Assembly: GCA_964275585.1 (NCBI GenBank) | Contig: CAXYCJ010000006.1 | Coordinates: 186,001 to 250,000 of the forward strand | DNA from: D2472 sp964275585 | GTDB lineage: Bacteria; Pseudomonadota; Gammaproteobacteria; Magnimaribacterales; D2472 | Direction of reading: 5' to 3' | Length of the DNA stretch: 64,000 nucleotides | Shown: positions 7,997 to 16,456 of the stretch, piece after piece | Layout of the letters: every line of letters begins with the position of its first letter | How positions within the stretch are numbered: position 1 is the first letter of the stretch | Program-made: the position numbers and the translations under genes | The notes under the pieces: generated by a model | Told to the model about the DNA's origin: nothing | The model's database searches: none | The model's input: only the letters and a program-made list of their open reading frames with translations

Positions 7997-9106
7997 ATGA
8001 AAGCATTACTTAAATGGGCTGGCGGCAAAGAGAGAGAACTTAAGTCTATCCTGCCAAAGTCTCCAAAGCGTATTAATAATTACTATGAGCCATTTTTCGG
8101 TGGTGGTGCGGTGTATTTTAATATTGGAAAAATTGATGGTAGAAATTTTGTAAACGACGCATCCAATGAATTGATTGATTTTTATCAGTCAATAAAAAAT
8201 TCTGATGAGATTTTTTTTCAAACTATTGAACATATAAATCAACAATGGATCGAAATTACCAAATTTTTTTCTAGTATTTCAGAAGGAACCTTAGCAGCCT
8301 ACAAAAGTTATAAAATGGATGAGATAACTGACAAAGAAGTTGCAGAATTAACATTGTCTTACGCAAGAAAGTTTTCGATAGTTTTTGGAATAGAAATGAC
8401 AAGAAGGCAAACTCTTGAAAAAGAATTAGATAAATCCCTTAAAAATAAGCTAAAGCGAACCAAGAAACTTGAAATAGAAAAGGGCGCTCTACCAGAAGAA
8501 GATCTACAAAAAATATTTCTGAGCGCAATTAAGAGTGGGTATTACACCTTTCTACGAGCTTTGTATAACAACCCAGAAAAATATGAATTAAATAGCTCAG
8601 AATATAATGCTATCTTTCTATTCATTAGGATGTTTTGCTATTCGGGTATGTTTAGGTACAACTCCAGCGGAGATTTTAATGTGCCTTATGGCGGCATTGG
8701 ATACAACAACAACAACCTATCAAAGAAAATTGCTTATTATCATTCGGAGGCTCTTCATCAAAAATTTTCTGAGACTGAATTTGAAAATTTAGATTTTGAG
8801 GATTTTTTAGATACAAAAGAGCTATCAGAAAATGATTTCATATTCTTAGATCCACCATATGATACAGAGTTTAGTACTTATGCTCAAAATGAATTCAACA
8901 AGCATGATCAACAGAGGCTAGCTAATTTTTTAATTCACAAAACTTCAGCAAAGTGGATGTTAGTCATAAAATCTACTGAATTTATATTAGGCTTATATAA
9001 AGATAAAGGCTTAGTCATTGAAGCTGTTGATAAAAAATACAATGTAAGCTTTATGGATAGGAATAATAAAGATGTGACCCACTTGATTATAAGGAACTAC
9101 GAATGA
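7997..9106 (+). CDS. Type II D12-class DNA adenine methyltransferase
   Basis: This 369-residue N6-adenine methyltransferase is of the Dam/DpnM (alpha, D12) class. The S-adenosylmethionine motif is YEPFFGGGAVYF (Gly35-37), preceded by LKWAGGKE at the N-terminus, and the catalytic motif is FLDPPYDTEF (Asp285-Tyr288). It is longer than Dam (about 280) because of a charged helical insert around residues 130-180. Its stop overlaps the start of a second methyltransferase by four bases, and an endonuclease gene faces both, so it belongs to a restriction-modification system. The recognition sequence is not readable from the protein. Confidence 0.92.
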   Translation: MKALLKWAGGKERELKSILPKSPKRINNYYEPFFGGGAVYFNIGKIDGRNFVNDASNELIDFYQSIKNSDEIFFQTIEHINQQWIEITKFFSSISEGTLAAYKSYKMDEITDKEVAELTLSYARKFSIVFGIEMTRRQTLEKELDKSLKNKLKRTKKLEIEKGALPEEDLQKIFLSAIKSGYYTFLRALYNNPEKYELNSSEYNAIFLFIRMFCYSGMFRYNSSGDFNVPYGGIGYNNNNLSKKIAYYHSEALHQKFSETEFENLDFEDFLDTKELSENDFIFLDPPYDTEFSTYAQNEFNKHDQQRLANFLIHKTSAKWMLVIKSTEFILGLYKDKGLVIEAVDKKYNVSFMDRNNKDVTHLIIRNYE

Positions 9107-9780
9107 TTATAAATGATGATTGTTTGAATTATTTTCCTAGCATTGAAGATAAAAGTATTGATTTGGTTTTAACAGATCCTCCTTATGAGATAAGCCAGTA
9201 TTCAACAGGTGACATTCATCTGCCAAATCGAAAGAAACTGAACAATAATATTGCTAAATGGGATAGAAAATTTGATCCAGCTTTGTACGTAGAAGATTTA
9301 TTAAGGGTGCTGAAGCCAAATGGCAACATGTTTATTTTTACAAGTTATAATTTAATAGGAAAGTGGCATGAGTTACTAGACGCTCGTTTTGATACATTCC
9401 AGTTTTTTGTTTGGCATAAAACTAATCCACCTCCTAAAATCTATAAGAATGGCTTCCTGAATAGCTGCGAATTGATAATTTGTTTATGGAATAAAAAACA
9501 TAAATGGAACTTCACAAAACAGACAGAAATGCATAATTTTTTTCAAAGTCCAATATGCATGGGCAAAGAAAGATTGGCACATCCAACTCAAAAGCCTTTG
9601 AAGATACTAAAACACCTTGTTGAAATTGGTTCTAACGAAGAGGATTTAATTCTTGATCCCTTCGCTGGAGTGGGCTCAACTGAAGCAGCTTGCAAATTAT
9701 TAAATAGAAACTGCATTTCAATCGAACTTGATCCAGAATATTGTCGGCTCGCAAAAGAAAGAATTGAAGGATTAGACTGA
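9103..9780 (+). CDS. Beta-class DNA methyltransferase (N6-adenine or N4-cytosine)
   Basis: This 225-residue methyltransferase has the beta-class motif order: catalytic DLVLTDPPYEI (Asp25-Tyr28) first, HPTQKP in the middle (about 160-165), and the cofactor motif ILDPFAGVGST (Asp185 on) near the end. It resembles the second methyltransferase (DpnA type) of DpnII-like systems, which pair an alpha and a beta enzyme. The start overlaps the D12-class gene by four bases, implying translational coupling. Its last nine bases overlap the end of the convergent endonuclease gene. Confidence 0.92.
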   Translation: MIINDDCLNYFPSIEDKSIDLVLTDPPYEISQYSTGDIHLPNRKKLNNNIAKWDRKFDPALYVEDLLRVLKPNGNMFIFTSYNLIGKWHELLDARFDTFQFFVWHKTNPPPKIYKNGFLNSCELIICLWNKKHKWNFTKQTEMHNFFQSPICMGKERLAHPTQKPLKILKHLVEIGSNEEDLILDPFAGVGSTEAACKLLNRNCISIELDPEYCRLAKERIEGLD

Positions 9781-10626
9781 ACTTATGACCTGTTTTAGCG
9801 CCTTATCAAGGTGAATGCTTGATTTAGCATATTCACTTTTAACCAACTCCCATCCATCTTCGCTATCACAGATATAATTCCAAAAGTCTTTACCAATCAA
9901 CAATTCATCATTAGAGAAAAAACTTCTCACCGATCCCTGTGCCCAATCCTCTGCTCCACTATCCAGTGAGTCTTTGTTGTACACAGTGCCGAAGTATAGG
10001 TAAACAACAACCTTACCGATTGCTATCTCATCTTTATATTTACTAATCAAAATAGCGTATTGTTCCAAAATGGCATGTTTCTCTGAACGTGCTTTTTTAT
10101 TATCTAAATCGCCACCAGCTTTTAGCTCCATCAAAGTAAGATGCTTTATTCCGTCTTTTTCTTTCTCAAGTAAATAGTCAGAATTATGAATTTTAGACTT
10201 TCCTTCGGTCTCTCTTGATGATTTCTGGATCAATAATAAGTCATCCAATGTTACTTTTTTTGGATTATTTTTATCTTTATAAGCATCCAGTAATGTCGAT
10301 ATTAAATTTATAGTTTCACGAGAAATTTTTCCACTCACTCCTTGGGAGACCTTGTACCCAGATGCTTCTGCAATTTTTAGAGCAATAGTTTCCATTCTGT
10401 TGCCTAAACTTGAGTCCAATGATCTCATTAAAGCCGAATACACAACCACTTCCTTAGTTAGACTAGAAAGGAGAAAATTATTTTTCTTTTTAGCAATGTT
10501 CTTGCTTTTACTTCCTGTGCTGGAATAGTCGTTTACTAATTGCGTTGAAAAATCTAACATCTCTTCACTTATGATCTTACATATTTTGTTATGTTTTAAT
10601 ATTTCCATGGTTCGTTCAGTATACAA
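9772..10626 (-). CDS. Probable type II restriction endonuclease (PD-(D/E)XK)
   Basis: This 284-residue protein is encoded tail-to-tail with two DNA methyltransferases. A plausible PD-(D/E)XK active site is Asp150 (HNSDYLL) and Glu167-x-Lys169 (LMELKAGGDLD). The segment RSLDSSLGNRMETIALKIAE and the C-terminal GKDFWNYICDSEDG resemble TdeIII-type endonucleases, but that assignment is tentative. It would cut unmethylated sites recognised by the adjacent methyltransferases. The opposite orientation gives it its own promoter, which may delay endonuclease synthesis after entry into a new host. No controller (C) protein gene is visible. Confidence 0.75.
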   Translation of the reverse strand: MYTERTMEILKHNKICKIISEEMLDFSTQLVNDYSSTGSKSKNIAKKKNNFLLSSLTKEVVVYSALMRSLDSSLGNRMETIALKIAEASGYKVSQGVSGKISRETINLISTLLDAYKDKNNPKKVTLDDLLLIQKSSRETEGKSKIHNSDYLLEKEKDGIKHLTLMELKAGGDLDNKKARSEKHAILEQYAILISKYKDEIAIGKVVVYLYFGTVYNKDSLDSGAEDWAQGSVRSFFSNDELLIGKDFWNYICDSEDGWELVKSEYAKSSIHLDKALKQVISSV

Positions 10627-10719
10627 AGAGCTAGACTAGTTCAAATTTTAATATGCTAGTAAGTTTTTTAATAGACAATGATGGTAGCATCAATACTTAG
10701 ATAATGTGAATTACTAAAC

Positions 10720-11538
10720 ATGGCAAGACATAGAGGCACATATAAACCCGAGCATCCCGAACCATATGAGGTGAGTCGCTCTCAAATTCAATCTTTTCTT
10801 AAGTGCCCAGCCTGCTTTTGGATGAACAGAGTTCAAGGCATTAAGTTCCCAGGCATGCCTGGTTTCTTATTGAATACAGCTACCGATACTTTACTAAAAA
10901 AAGACTTTGATGTTTACCGAGAATTGCAACAGCCCCATCCATTCATGGACAGGCATGGTGTGGGTCATTTGGTGCCGTTTAAACACGATGATTTTGAACT
11001 CTGGACTAAATCATTGCAATTGGGCTTAAGAGTTAACTATGAACCTGCTGACTTTATTATTGGTGGAGGTCTTGACGATGTTTGGCACAACAGAGAAACA
11101 GATGAAATCCATATAGTTGATTACAAGAGTACTGCTGGCAGAAGGAATGAGGAGGGCACAGGCTTGCATCCCATCTCCTTAATTGGTGTCTACAAAGAAG
11201 CTTACAAAAATCAAATGGACATGTATCAATGGATTCTAAGGCAACAAGGCTTTAATGTTAGCAACACAGGTTATTTTGTATATGTTAATGGTGATCAGCA
11301 TTTTCAAGATGGAATGCTTGAAATGGATACTGATGCAGCCAACATGAAGTTTGATGTCCAGTTAATTGAATATGAAGGTAATTCAGATTGGGTCGAACAG
11401 GCTATCCTCGATGTTAAGGCTTGTTTAGATAGTTCAGAATGCCCAAATCATGCAGATAGTGGCTTTGGACCCAAAGGAGATAAGCAGTGCGAGTATGCTG
11501 AGCTATTTGATAGGATGAAAGAGAGCGAGCTCATCTAA
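10720..11538 (+). CDS. PD-(D/E)XK superfamily nuclease with Cys cluster (RecB/Cas4-like)
   Basis: This 272-residue protein carries a RecB-like nuclease core: GGGLDDVW (Asp119/120) followed by EIHIVDYKSTAG (Asp134-x-Lys136), and a later QMDMYQWIL helix of the type seen after motif III. Cysteines at 29 and 32 (LKCPACFW) and at 241 and 257 near the C-terminus could hold an iron-sulfur cluster as in Cas4 and AddB. No CRISPR array or cas genes are nearby, so a CRISPR role is unlikely. It lies directly beyond the restriction-modification system and may be part of the same accessory block. The biological role is unknown. Confidence 0.75.
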   Translation: MARHRGTYKPEHPEPYEVSRSQIQSFLKCPACFWMNRVQGIKFPGMPGFLLNTATDTLLKKDFDVYRELQQPHPFMDRHGVGHLVPFKHDDFELWTKSLQLGLRVNYEPADFIIGGGLDDVWHNRETDEIHIVDYKSTAGRRNEEGTGLHPISLIGVYKEAYKNQMDMYQWILRQQGFNVSNTGYFVYVNGDQHFQDGMLEMDTDAANMKFDVQLIEYEGNSDWVEQAILDVKACLDSSECPNHADSGFGPKGDKQCEYAELFDRMKESELI

Positions 11539-11674
11539 ATCCAACCTTTAATCTTGAAATTTTCCAAATAAACCCAATATATTTAAGTGTATCTGAAGAA
11601 ATATATTCGTATTTCCCTTCCTGCTACTCACACCAACTTACTCAATTTCGAGTACGTGTTTATGGAGAATAAAT

Positions 11675-11980
11675 ATGCAAATATACCAACAGATTTCAAC
11701 CGCACCGAAAGGTGGAGAAATTGATCACTCAGTAAGCGTAAGCTTCGATGATGATGGAAACTTGAACTTTACCGAGCATGATATGGGTGAGGGCGTTAAG
11801 GAGTTTTGGGGTAGAGATGAGTATGAATACTTCTTTTCGGTTTCACAAAAAGAGGTGGCTAAATTTATTATTGGTAGTTTTTTGACGAGCTTTAACTTGG
11901 TTACAAAGCTAACGGTAGGAGATTTAAAAACTATGTGCGATGAAATGAAAATACAATATCAAACAAATTATTGGTTCTAG
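11675..11980 (+). CDS. Hypothetical acidic protein
   Basis: This is a 101-residue soluble protein, acidic in its first half, with no signal peptide or membrane segment. I recognise no family. A good ribosome site (GGAG about ten bases before ATG 11675) and consistent coding character support it as real. It ends six bases before a frameshifted zinc-ribbon-like gene, and the two may be co-transcribed. It lies in the accessory stretch between the restriction system and the conserved block that begins near 12289. Confidence 0.6.
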   Translation: MQIYQQISTAPKGGEIDHSVSVSFDDDGNLNFTEHDMGEGVKEFWGRDEYEYFFSVSQKEVAKFIIGSFLTSFNLVTKLTVGDLKTMCDEMKIQYQTNYWF

Positions 11981-11985
11981 CGATT

Positions 11986-12221
11986 ATGGATTCATTGACC
12001 AGGCAGAATAATTGCATCCATGCATCCTTTATTTACTCCCCCAAAAACAAAATTGTATGTGCTGGGTGTGGAGATCTAGTCACAATGGTTTTGATGATGA
12101 AGAAGAGTATCCAACTTACTTTGAATTTTTACACAAAGAGGAGGATGGGTCTTTCACAGCTTTTCACCGAGAATTCCACGAGCAAATGGATTTATGTCTA
12201 GCGTGTGATGATCTTCATTAG
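11986..12221 (+). pseudogene. Small zinc-ribbon-like gene split by a frameshift
   Basis: Two overlapping frames each hold half of a convincing small protein. The first (ATG 11986) gives NNCIHASFIYSPKNKIVCAG with a C-x-x-C knuckle and CGDL after it. The second, offset by +2, gives a charged segment with EEEYPTYFEFLHKEEDGSF and a second knuckle in MDLCLACDDLH, ending at TAG 12219-12221. Joining them near 12075-12085 by restoring one base would give a protein of about 78 residues with two C-x-x-C pairs, a zinc ribbon pattern. It may be a true loss-of-function mutation, a sequence error (one missing base) or, less likely, programmed frameshifting. No canonical slippery heptamer lies at the junction. 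Confidence 0.55.
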
Positions 12222-12288
12222 AGAGCTAATATAGTTTTTATTTAAACATATAGTGTTAGTATTCTTTATTTAACTTTAGGAGAAATAG

Positions 12289-12774
12289 ATGAAGAATTTA
12301 TCAATGCTATTGAGTTTACTTGTTATTTTTGCAGTCCAAGTTGAAGCTGCACCTTCAAAAGCTGAAGCAGAAGTTGCAGATGCTTTTGGCGAATACTTTC
12401 AAGCTCGAAAAGCTCAAGATTATAAAACTGTGGTCGCTCTAGAAAGTAAGTCTGGTACTTTGAATACTAACTCAGACGGTAGCTTTCATAAACCAATCAA
12501 CAAGCAATCAGAAGCAAGCTGGCAAGCATCTGGACTGGGTGGAAATCTATCGGCTTACCATCCTGATTTTACAGAACTATCAGATGATGTTGTTCACGTA
12601 AGATTTTATTACGAAGGCGTTCTTCAAGTTGCTGAAATCTCAAGAGATTACAGAACTAGAGCCACCATGAACTGGGTTAAAGAGAGTGGAAAATGGGTCG
12701 CTAAAACAATGCATTTTTCAGCAGCTAGTTTTGGTGATGTTACAGTCACCCAGGCAAGCGACTTTGAGGACTAG
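12289..12774 (+). CDS. Secreted small NTF2-like protein
   Basis: This 161-residue protein has a signal peptide (MKNLSMLLSLLVIFAVQVEA, cleavage after about residue 21). The mature part (EVADAFGEYFQARKAQDYKT, later ENGYHPDFTELSDD-like and a VRFYYEGVL strand) resembles the SnoaL/NTF2-like cone fold seen in many DUF4440-type proteins, which often act as binding or regulatory proteins. The assignment rests on pattern only. A clear AGGAGA ribosome site precedes ATG 12289. Its 3' end overlaps the convergent sterol-desaturase-family gene by four bases. Confidence 0.65.
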   Translation: MKNLSMLLSLLVIFAVQVEAAPSKAEAEVADAFGEYFQARKAQDYKTVVALESKSGTLNTNSDGSFHKPINKQSEASWQASGLGGNLSAYHPDFTELSDDVVHVRFYYEGVLQVAEISRDYRTRATMNWVKESGKWVAKTMHFSAASFGDVTVTQASDFED

Positions 12775-14003
12775 TTAGTTTTTATGGCCTCAGGGATAAC
12801 CTGAGGCCTATTTATCCAAGGTAAAAATAACATACTGAGGATTGAGTAAATTATTAAGCTAATAGAAATTAGATCAATGCTCACATTTGTATAGGTGTTA
12901 ATACCTATTATCAAGCACAGCGCAAGACGCGTTATTTCCATTCCAAAACCTTCTTTGCCGTCCAGCCACAGTGAAGTGCAATACATGGTAAAGGCCATCA
13001 TGCTGATAGTGACCCATAGTTGTTGGTAGTTCAGATTCCCATTTTCCAGTAAGACCAATCCGACATAACTGAGTGCAAAAAACTGAAAGAAGCTATAGGC
13101 CTTAATTTTAGTTGGTACATGAGGATTATATTTTTTGAATGTTATGGGATTGAAATCATCTTTTGTTACTGGACCAGGAAGACTTGAAGGTCTCCATCCA
13201 GTTCTGGCAAAAGGGACAAAAATTTTTTCTTTCCAGCTTTTTGCATTCAAGATATCTTTAAACATATCTATATAGATATGAAGGTTGGCCCATATTGGAT
13301 TAAAGGTATTAATTTTTTTTCTAATTCCATAAATGGGTGCTTCTGCATCATCCTCTTCTTTATAGGTACCAAACATCCGATCCCAGATAATAAATACACC
13401 GCCATAATTCTTGTCTATATAGCTTTCATTTTGTGCATGATGCACTCTGTGATTAGATGCTGTAACAAAGAATTTCTCATACCAACCAAGTTTGGGAATA
13501 TGCTCACTGTGGACCCAGAATTGGTAGATGAGATTGATTGAAGCAACACTTACAAAGACATAAGAGGGTACGCCAATCAAAAAAACAGGAATAAAAAACA
13601 CCCAGGTAACAAATGCTCCCGTTCCGGTTTGCCTTAAGGCAGTGCTCAGGTTGTAATCTTCACTTTGGTGATGAGCAACATGGGATGCCCAAAAAATTTG
13701 CCTCTCATGGCTTATGCGATGAAACCAATAATAAAAAAAGTCATAAATCACGAATGCAAACACCCAAACCCAGGGTGAGGTAGCATCCATTCTCCATAGA
13801 CTGTTATGTGTCTCAATAAGGTAAAAGATATACCCGCCTAGGCCAATAATGATTAGCTTATTTGCAGACCTTAATGAGCCCATAAACAGACTGCTAATTG
13901 CATCATTGAGCCGATAAGTATTATTTTTTTTGACAATACCGTAGGCAAGCTCAATTAAAATGGCGAGCAAAAAGAAAGGTACTGCATAAGGGACATAATC
14001 CAT
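12771..14003 (-). CDS. Sterol desaturase/fatty acid hydroxylase superfamily protein
   Basis: This 410-residue integral membrane protein has about eight to ten hydrophobic helices and the three histidine clusters of the fatty acid hydroxylase superfamily: HRISHE (His95-His99), HVAHH (108-112) and NHRVHH (185-189). The histidines bind a di-iron centre that hydroxylates or desaturates lipids using O2. The length and extra C-terminal helices resemble alkylglycerol monooxygenase-like members rather than plain C4/C5 sterol desaturases. It fits the oxidative lipid theme of the region. The start ATG 14003 is followed immediately by the first membrane helix. Confidence 0.88.
   Translation of the reverse strand: MDYVPYAVPFFLLAILIELAYGIVKKNNTYRLNDAISSLFMGSLRSANKLIIIGLGGYIFYLIETHNSLWRMDATSPWVWVFAFVIYDFFYYWFHRISHERQIFWASHVAHHQSEDYNLSTALRQTGTGAFVTWVFFIPVFLIGVPSYVFVSVASINLIYQFWVHSEHIPKLGWYEKFFVTASNHRVHHAQNESYIDKNYGGVFIIWDRMFGTYKEEDDAEAPIYGIRKKINTFNPIWANLHIYIDMFKDILNAKSWKEKIFVPFARTGWRPSSLPGPVTKDDFNPITFKKYNPHVPTKIKAYSFFQFFALSYVGLVLLENGNLNYQQLWVTISMMAFTMYCTSLWLDGKEGFGMEITRLALCLIIGINTYTNVSIDLISISLIIYSILSMLFLPWINRPQVIPEAIKTN
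12786..12808. repeat. Inverted repeat in the overlap zone of convergent genes
   Basis: GGCCTCAGG (12786-12794) and CCTGAGGCC (12800-12808) form a perfect nine-base stem with a GATAA loop, 12 bases beyond the end of the secreted NTF2-like gene and inside the 3' coding part of the opposing sterol-desaturase-family gene. It probably serves as a transcript end signal or RNA stabiliser for the + strand gene. No proper T run follows on either strand, so it is not a textbook intrinsic terminator. Confidence 0.55.
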
Positions 14004-14043
14004 GCTTTGATTATAGAGCTAGATGAATTAAATTTGTAACTTC

Positions 14044-14499
14044 TTAAGATTGAGGATGGTTCTTGTGCAAGGCTGTAAATCTTGAAAACGCAACACGCTT
14101 TCCATCATCGTCAGTAATATCAATGTTCCAAACAGAAGTTGAGCCACCTATATGCACAGGAACTGCCTTAGCATATACATACCCGTCTGTAGGTGATGAA
14201 AGATGGTTGGCATTTATCTCTATGCCTACAGGATATTTTTTTGTACCATCCATGGTTAAGCCAGCTGCAATACTACCAATGCTTTCTGCAAGAACGCATG
14301 AGGCACCTCCATGAAGAATTCCATAGGGCTGCTTAGTTTTTTCTGTAACTGGCATTTTTCCAATAATGTAATCATTGCCTATTTCTGTAACTTGAATGCC
14401 AAGTACTTTGTCCATGTGCAGAGAAGAATCTTTTAATGGGTTTTCACCATCTTTAAAATCTTCGAGAGATGACGGTTGAAACCATATAGTATTTTTCAT
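14044..14499 (-). CDS. PaaI-family hotdog-fold acyl-CoA thioesterase
   Basis: This 151-residue protein has the hotdog signature PYGILHGGASCVLAESIGS, with the HGG turn and the catalytic Glu in the following helix. A second strand contains GIEINANHLSS and a third YVYAKAVPVHIGGSTSVWNI. It is close to the MenI/YdiI and EntH type of aryl- or acyl-CoA thioesterases, which hydrolyse CoA thioesters in the cytoplasm. The acyl substrate is unknown; a role in clearing dead-end CoA esters of lipid breakdown would fit its neighbours. It sits 40 bases upstream of the sterol-desaturase-family gene on the same strand. Confidence 0.88.
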   Translation of the reverse strand: MKNTIWFQPSSLEDFKDGENPLKDSSLHMDKVLGIQVTEIGNDYIIGKMPVTEKTKQPYGILHGGASCVLAESIGSIAAGLTMDGTKKYPVGIEINANHLSSPTDGYVYAKAVPVHIGGSTSVWNIDITDDDGKRVAFSRFTALHKNHPQS

Positions 14500-14578
14500 G
14501 TCGTTATTTTATACGAATGACAGAACAAGGAAAGCCTGATTATTTTTGCTACACTAGCATTTTTTACAGACACCAATA

Positions 14579-16456
14579 ATGCTTTCATTTACTAATTTAG
14601 CTTTACGCAGAGGACCCAATCTTTTATTTGAAGAGGTATCTTTTGTAATTCACAGAGATAAAAAGGTTGGACTCATTGGCGCCAATGGAGCAGGCAAGAC
14701 AAGTCTTTTTAAAATGATTACAGGTGAATTGGACGTTGAGGAAGGTTACTTAGATTACCCTCAAGATTTAAGAATCTCATATTTAGCTCAGGAAGTTGTT
14801 GGCACCGATCAAATGGCTGTTGAATATGTCCTTGAAGGAGACAAGCAACTCATTAGAATTCAAGAGCAAATTAAGCAAGCTGAGCACAAAGAACAATTTG
14901 ATAAATTGGGAGAATTGCATGAGATATTTAATTCTCTTGATGGTCATTCAGCTCTTTCAAAGGCTGAGCAGTTAATGGTTGGTTTGGGCTTTACTCAAGA
15001 GGACCTGCATAAAACTGTTCAAGATTTTTCAGGTGGCTGGAGGGTTAGATTGAATTTAGCTAGGACGTTGATGCAGCCATCAGATTTATTGTTGCTTGAT
15101 GAACCCACTAATCATTTGGACCTTGATGCCATTGTTTGGCTATCTGATTGGATTAAATCATTTAAGGGTGCCTTATTGCTTATCTCTCATGACAGAGAGT
15201 TTTTAGATGAATGTGTCAATACCATTGCTCACATTAACCAACAGTCAATTGAACTTTATACTGGAAACTATTCACAGTTTGAAGAAGTAAAGGCTTTAAG
15301 GCTTGCAGAAGTTGCGGCTAGTTATAAAAAACAACAACGTGAAATAGAGCATATGCAAGCCTTTGTTAGACGTTTTAAGGCCAAGGCAACTAAAGCCAAG
15401 CAGGCTCAAAGCCGAGTTAAAGCTTTGGAGCGCATGGAAGTTATTGCTCCGGCTCACATCGATTCGCCATTTCACTTCAGCATTCCTCAATCTGATAAAA
15501 TCTCTGACCCTCTGCTCACCCTTGATCAAGCTACCCTTGGTTACTCTAATTCAGTGTTAACCAATGTAAATCTCAGCTTACATCCAGGTGATCGCATAGG
15601 TTTGCTTGGCCCCAATGGAGCTGGTAAATCTACTTTGATCAAAAGTTTAGTTGGAGCTATCTCTCTACTAGAAGGGGATAGATTTGAAGGCACCAATTTA
15701 AAAATTGGTTATTTCTCACAACATCAAGTTGATGATTTAGATTTAAATAAAACAGCATATCAATGCATTCATCAAATAGATCCCAATAAAACTGAACAAC
15801 AAGTCAGAACATATTTAGGTGGGTTTGATTTTAAAAACGATAAAGTTAAGGATGTCATTGAATTATTTTCAGGAGGGGAGAAAGCCAGACTTGCATTGGC
15901 TATGATTGCTTACCAAAAACCCAATCTCTTGCTTCTTGATGAGCCTACCAATCATCTTGATATGGAAATGAGGCAGGCGATGACTATGGCACTTCAGTCA
16001 TTTGGTGGGGCTATTTTATTGATTTCTCATGATAGACATCTTCTTGCCAACAATGTTGATCAGTTTTTACTAATTGATGATGGACTTATTAGTGAATATG
16101 ACGGGGATTTAAATGATTACAGTATTAGAATCCTGGCTAACTTAAACAAAGCTCAGCCTCGAAAAGAAGTAAGTAAAGTTAAGTCTAATAGCGCAGGCAA
16201 TAAAAAAGCAGATCAAAAATTACATAGACAAATCAAAGCAGAGGTTATGGCAGCTGAGAAACGATTAAAACGATTGAATGAAAAAATTGGAGCAGTTGAA
16301 GGCATCCTTCAATCTCCTGAGACTTATGATGGTGATTTTCAGGATGATCTACATGATCTCATTAGAAACCAAACTGAATTAAAATCTCAAATCGAAGAAG
16401 TTGAACAAGTTTGGATTAGTCTAAATGAACAATTAGAATCAATTCAATTTAATTAG
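14579..16456 (+). CDS. yheS: ABC-F family ATPase YheS
   Basis: This 625-residue protein holds two ABC nucleotide-binding domains and no membrane part. Domain 1 has Walker A GANGAGKTS and signature FSGGWRVRL; domain 2 has Walker A GPNGAGKST and signature FSGGEKARLAL. Both have Walker B LLLLDEPTNHLD. The linker contains KAKATKAKQAQSRVKALERM, a hallmark of YheS, and the C-terminal 90 residues form a charged coiled coil. YheS is an ABC-F protein that acts on the ribosome, probably relieving certain stalls in translation. Length (E. coli about 637) and motif order agree. It diverges from the thioesterase gene. Confidence 0.93.
   Translation: MLSFTNLALRRGPNLLFEEVSFVIHRDKKVGLIGANGAGKTSLFKMITGELDVEEGYLDYPQDLRISYLAQEVVGTDQMAVEYVLEGDKQLIRIQEQIKQAEHKEQFDKLGELHEIFNSLDGHSALSKAEQLMVGLGFTQEDLHKTVQDFSGGWRVRLNLARTLMQPSDLLLLDEPTNHLDLDAIVWLSDWIKSFKGALLLISHDREFLDECVNTIAHINQQSIELYTGNYSQFEEVKALRLAEVAASYKKQQREIEHMQAFVRRFKAKATKAKQAQSRVKALERMEVIAPAHIDSPFHFSIPQSDKISDPLLTLDQATLGYSNSVLTNVNLSLHPGDRIGLLGPNGAGKSTLIKSLVGAISLLEGDRFEGTNLKIGYFSQHQVDDLDLNKTAYQCIHQIDPNKTEQQVRTYLGGFDFKNDKVKDVIELFSGGEKARLALAMIAYQKPNLLLLDEPTNHLDMEMRQAMTMALQSFGGAILLISHDRHLLANNVDQFLLIDDGLISEYDGDLNDYSIRILANLNKAQPRKEVSKVKSNSAGNKKADQKLHRQIKAEVMAAEKRLKRLNEKIGAVEGILQSPETYDGDFQDDLHDLIRNQTELKSQIEEVEQVWISLNEQLESIQFN

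Noticed and set aside
10720..11538. Cas4 of a CRISPR-Cas system
   Set aside because: No repeat array or other cas gene is visible in the window, so only a Cas4-like fold is claimed.
12040..12066. Slippery sequence CCCCCAAAAAC upstream of the broken zinc-ribbon gene
   Set aside because: It does not fit X XXY YYZ in the reading frame, and a shift there would skip the first C-x-x-C knuckle, so it cannot explain the reading of both halves.
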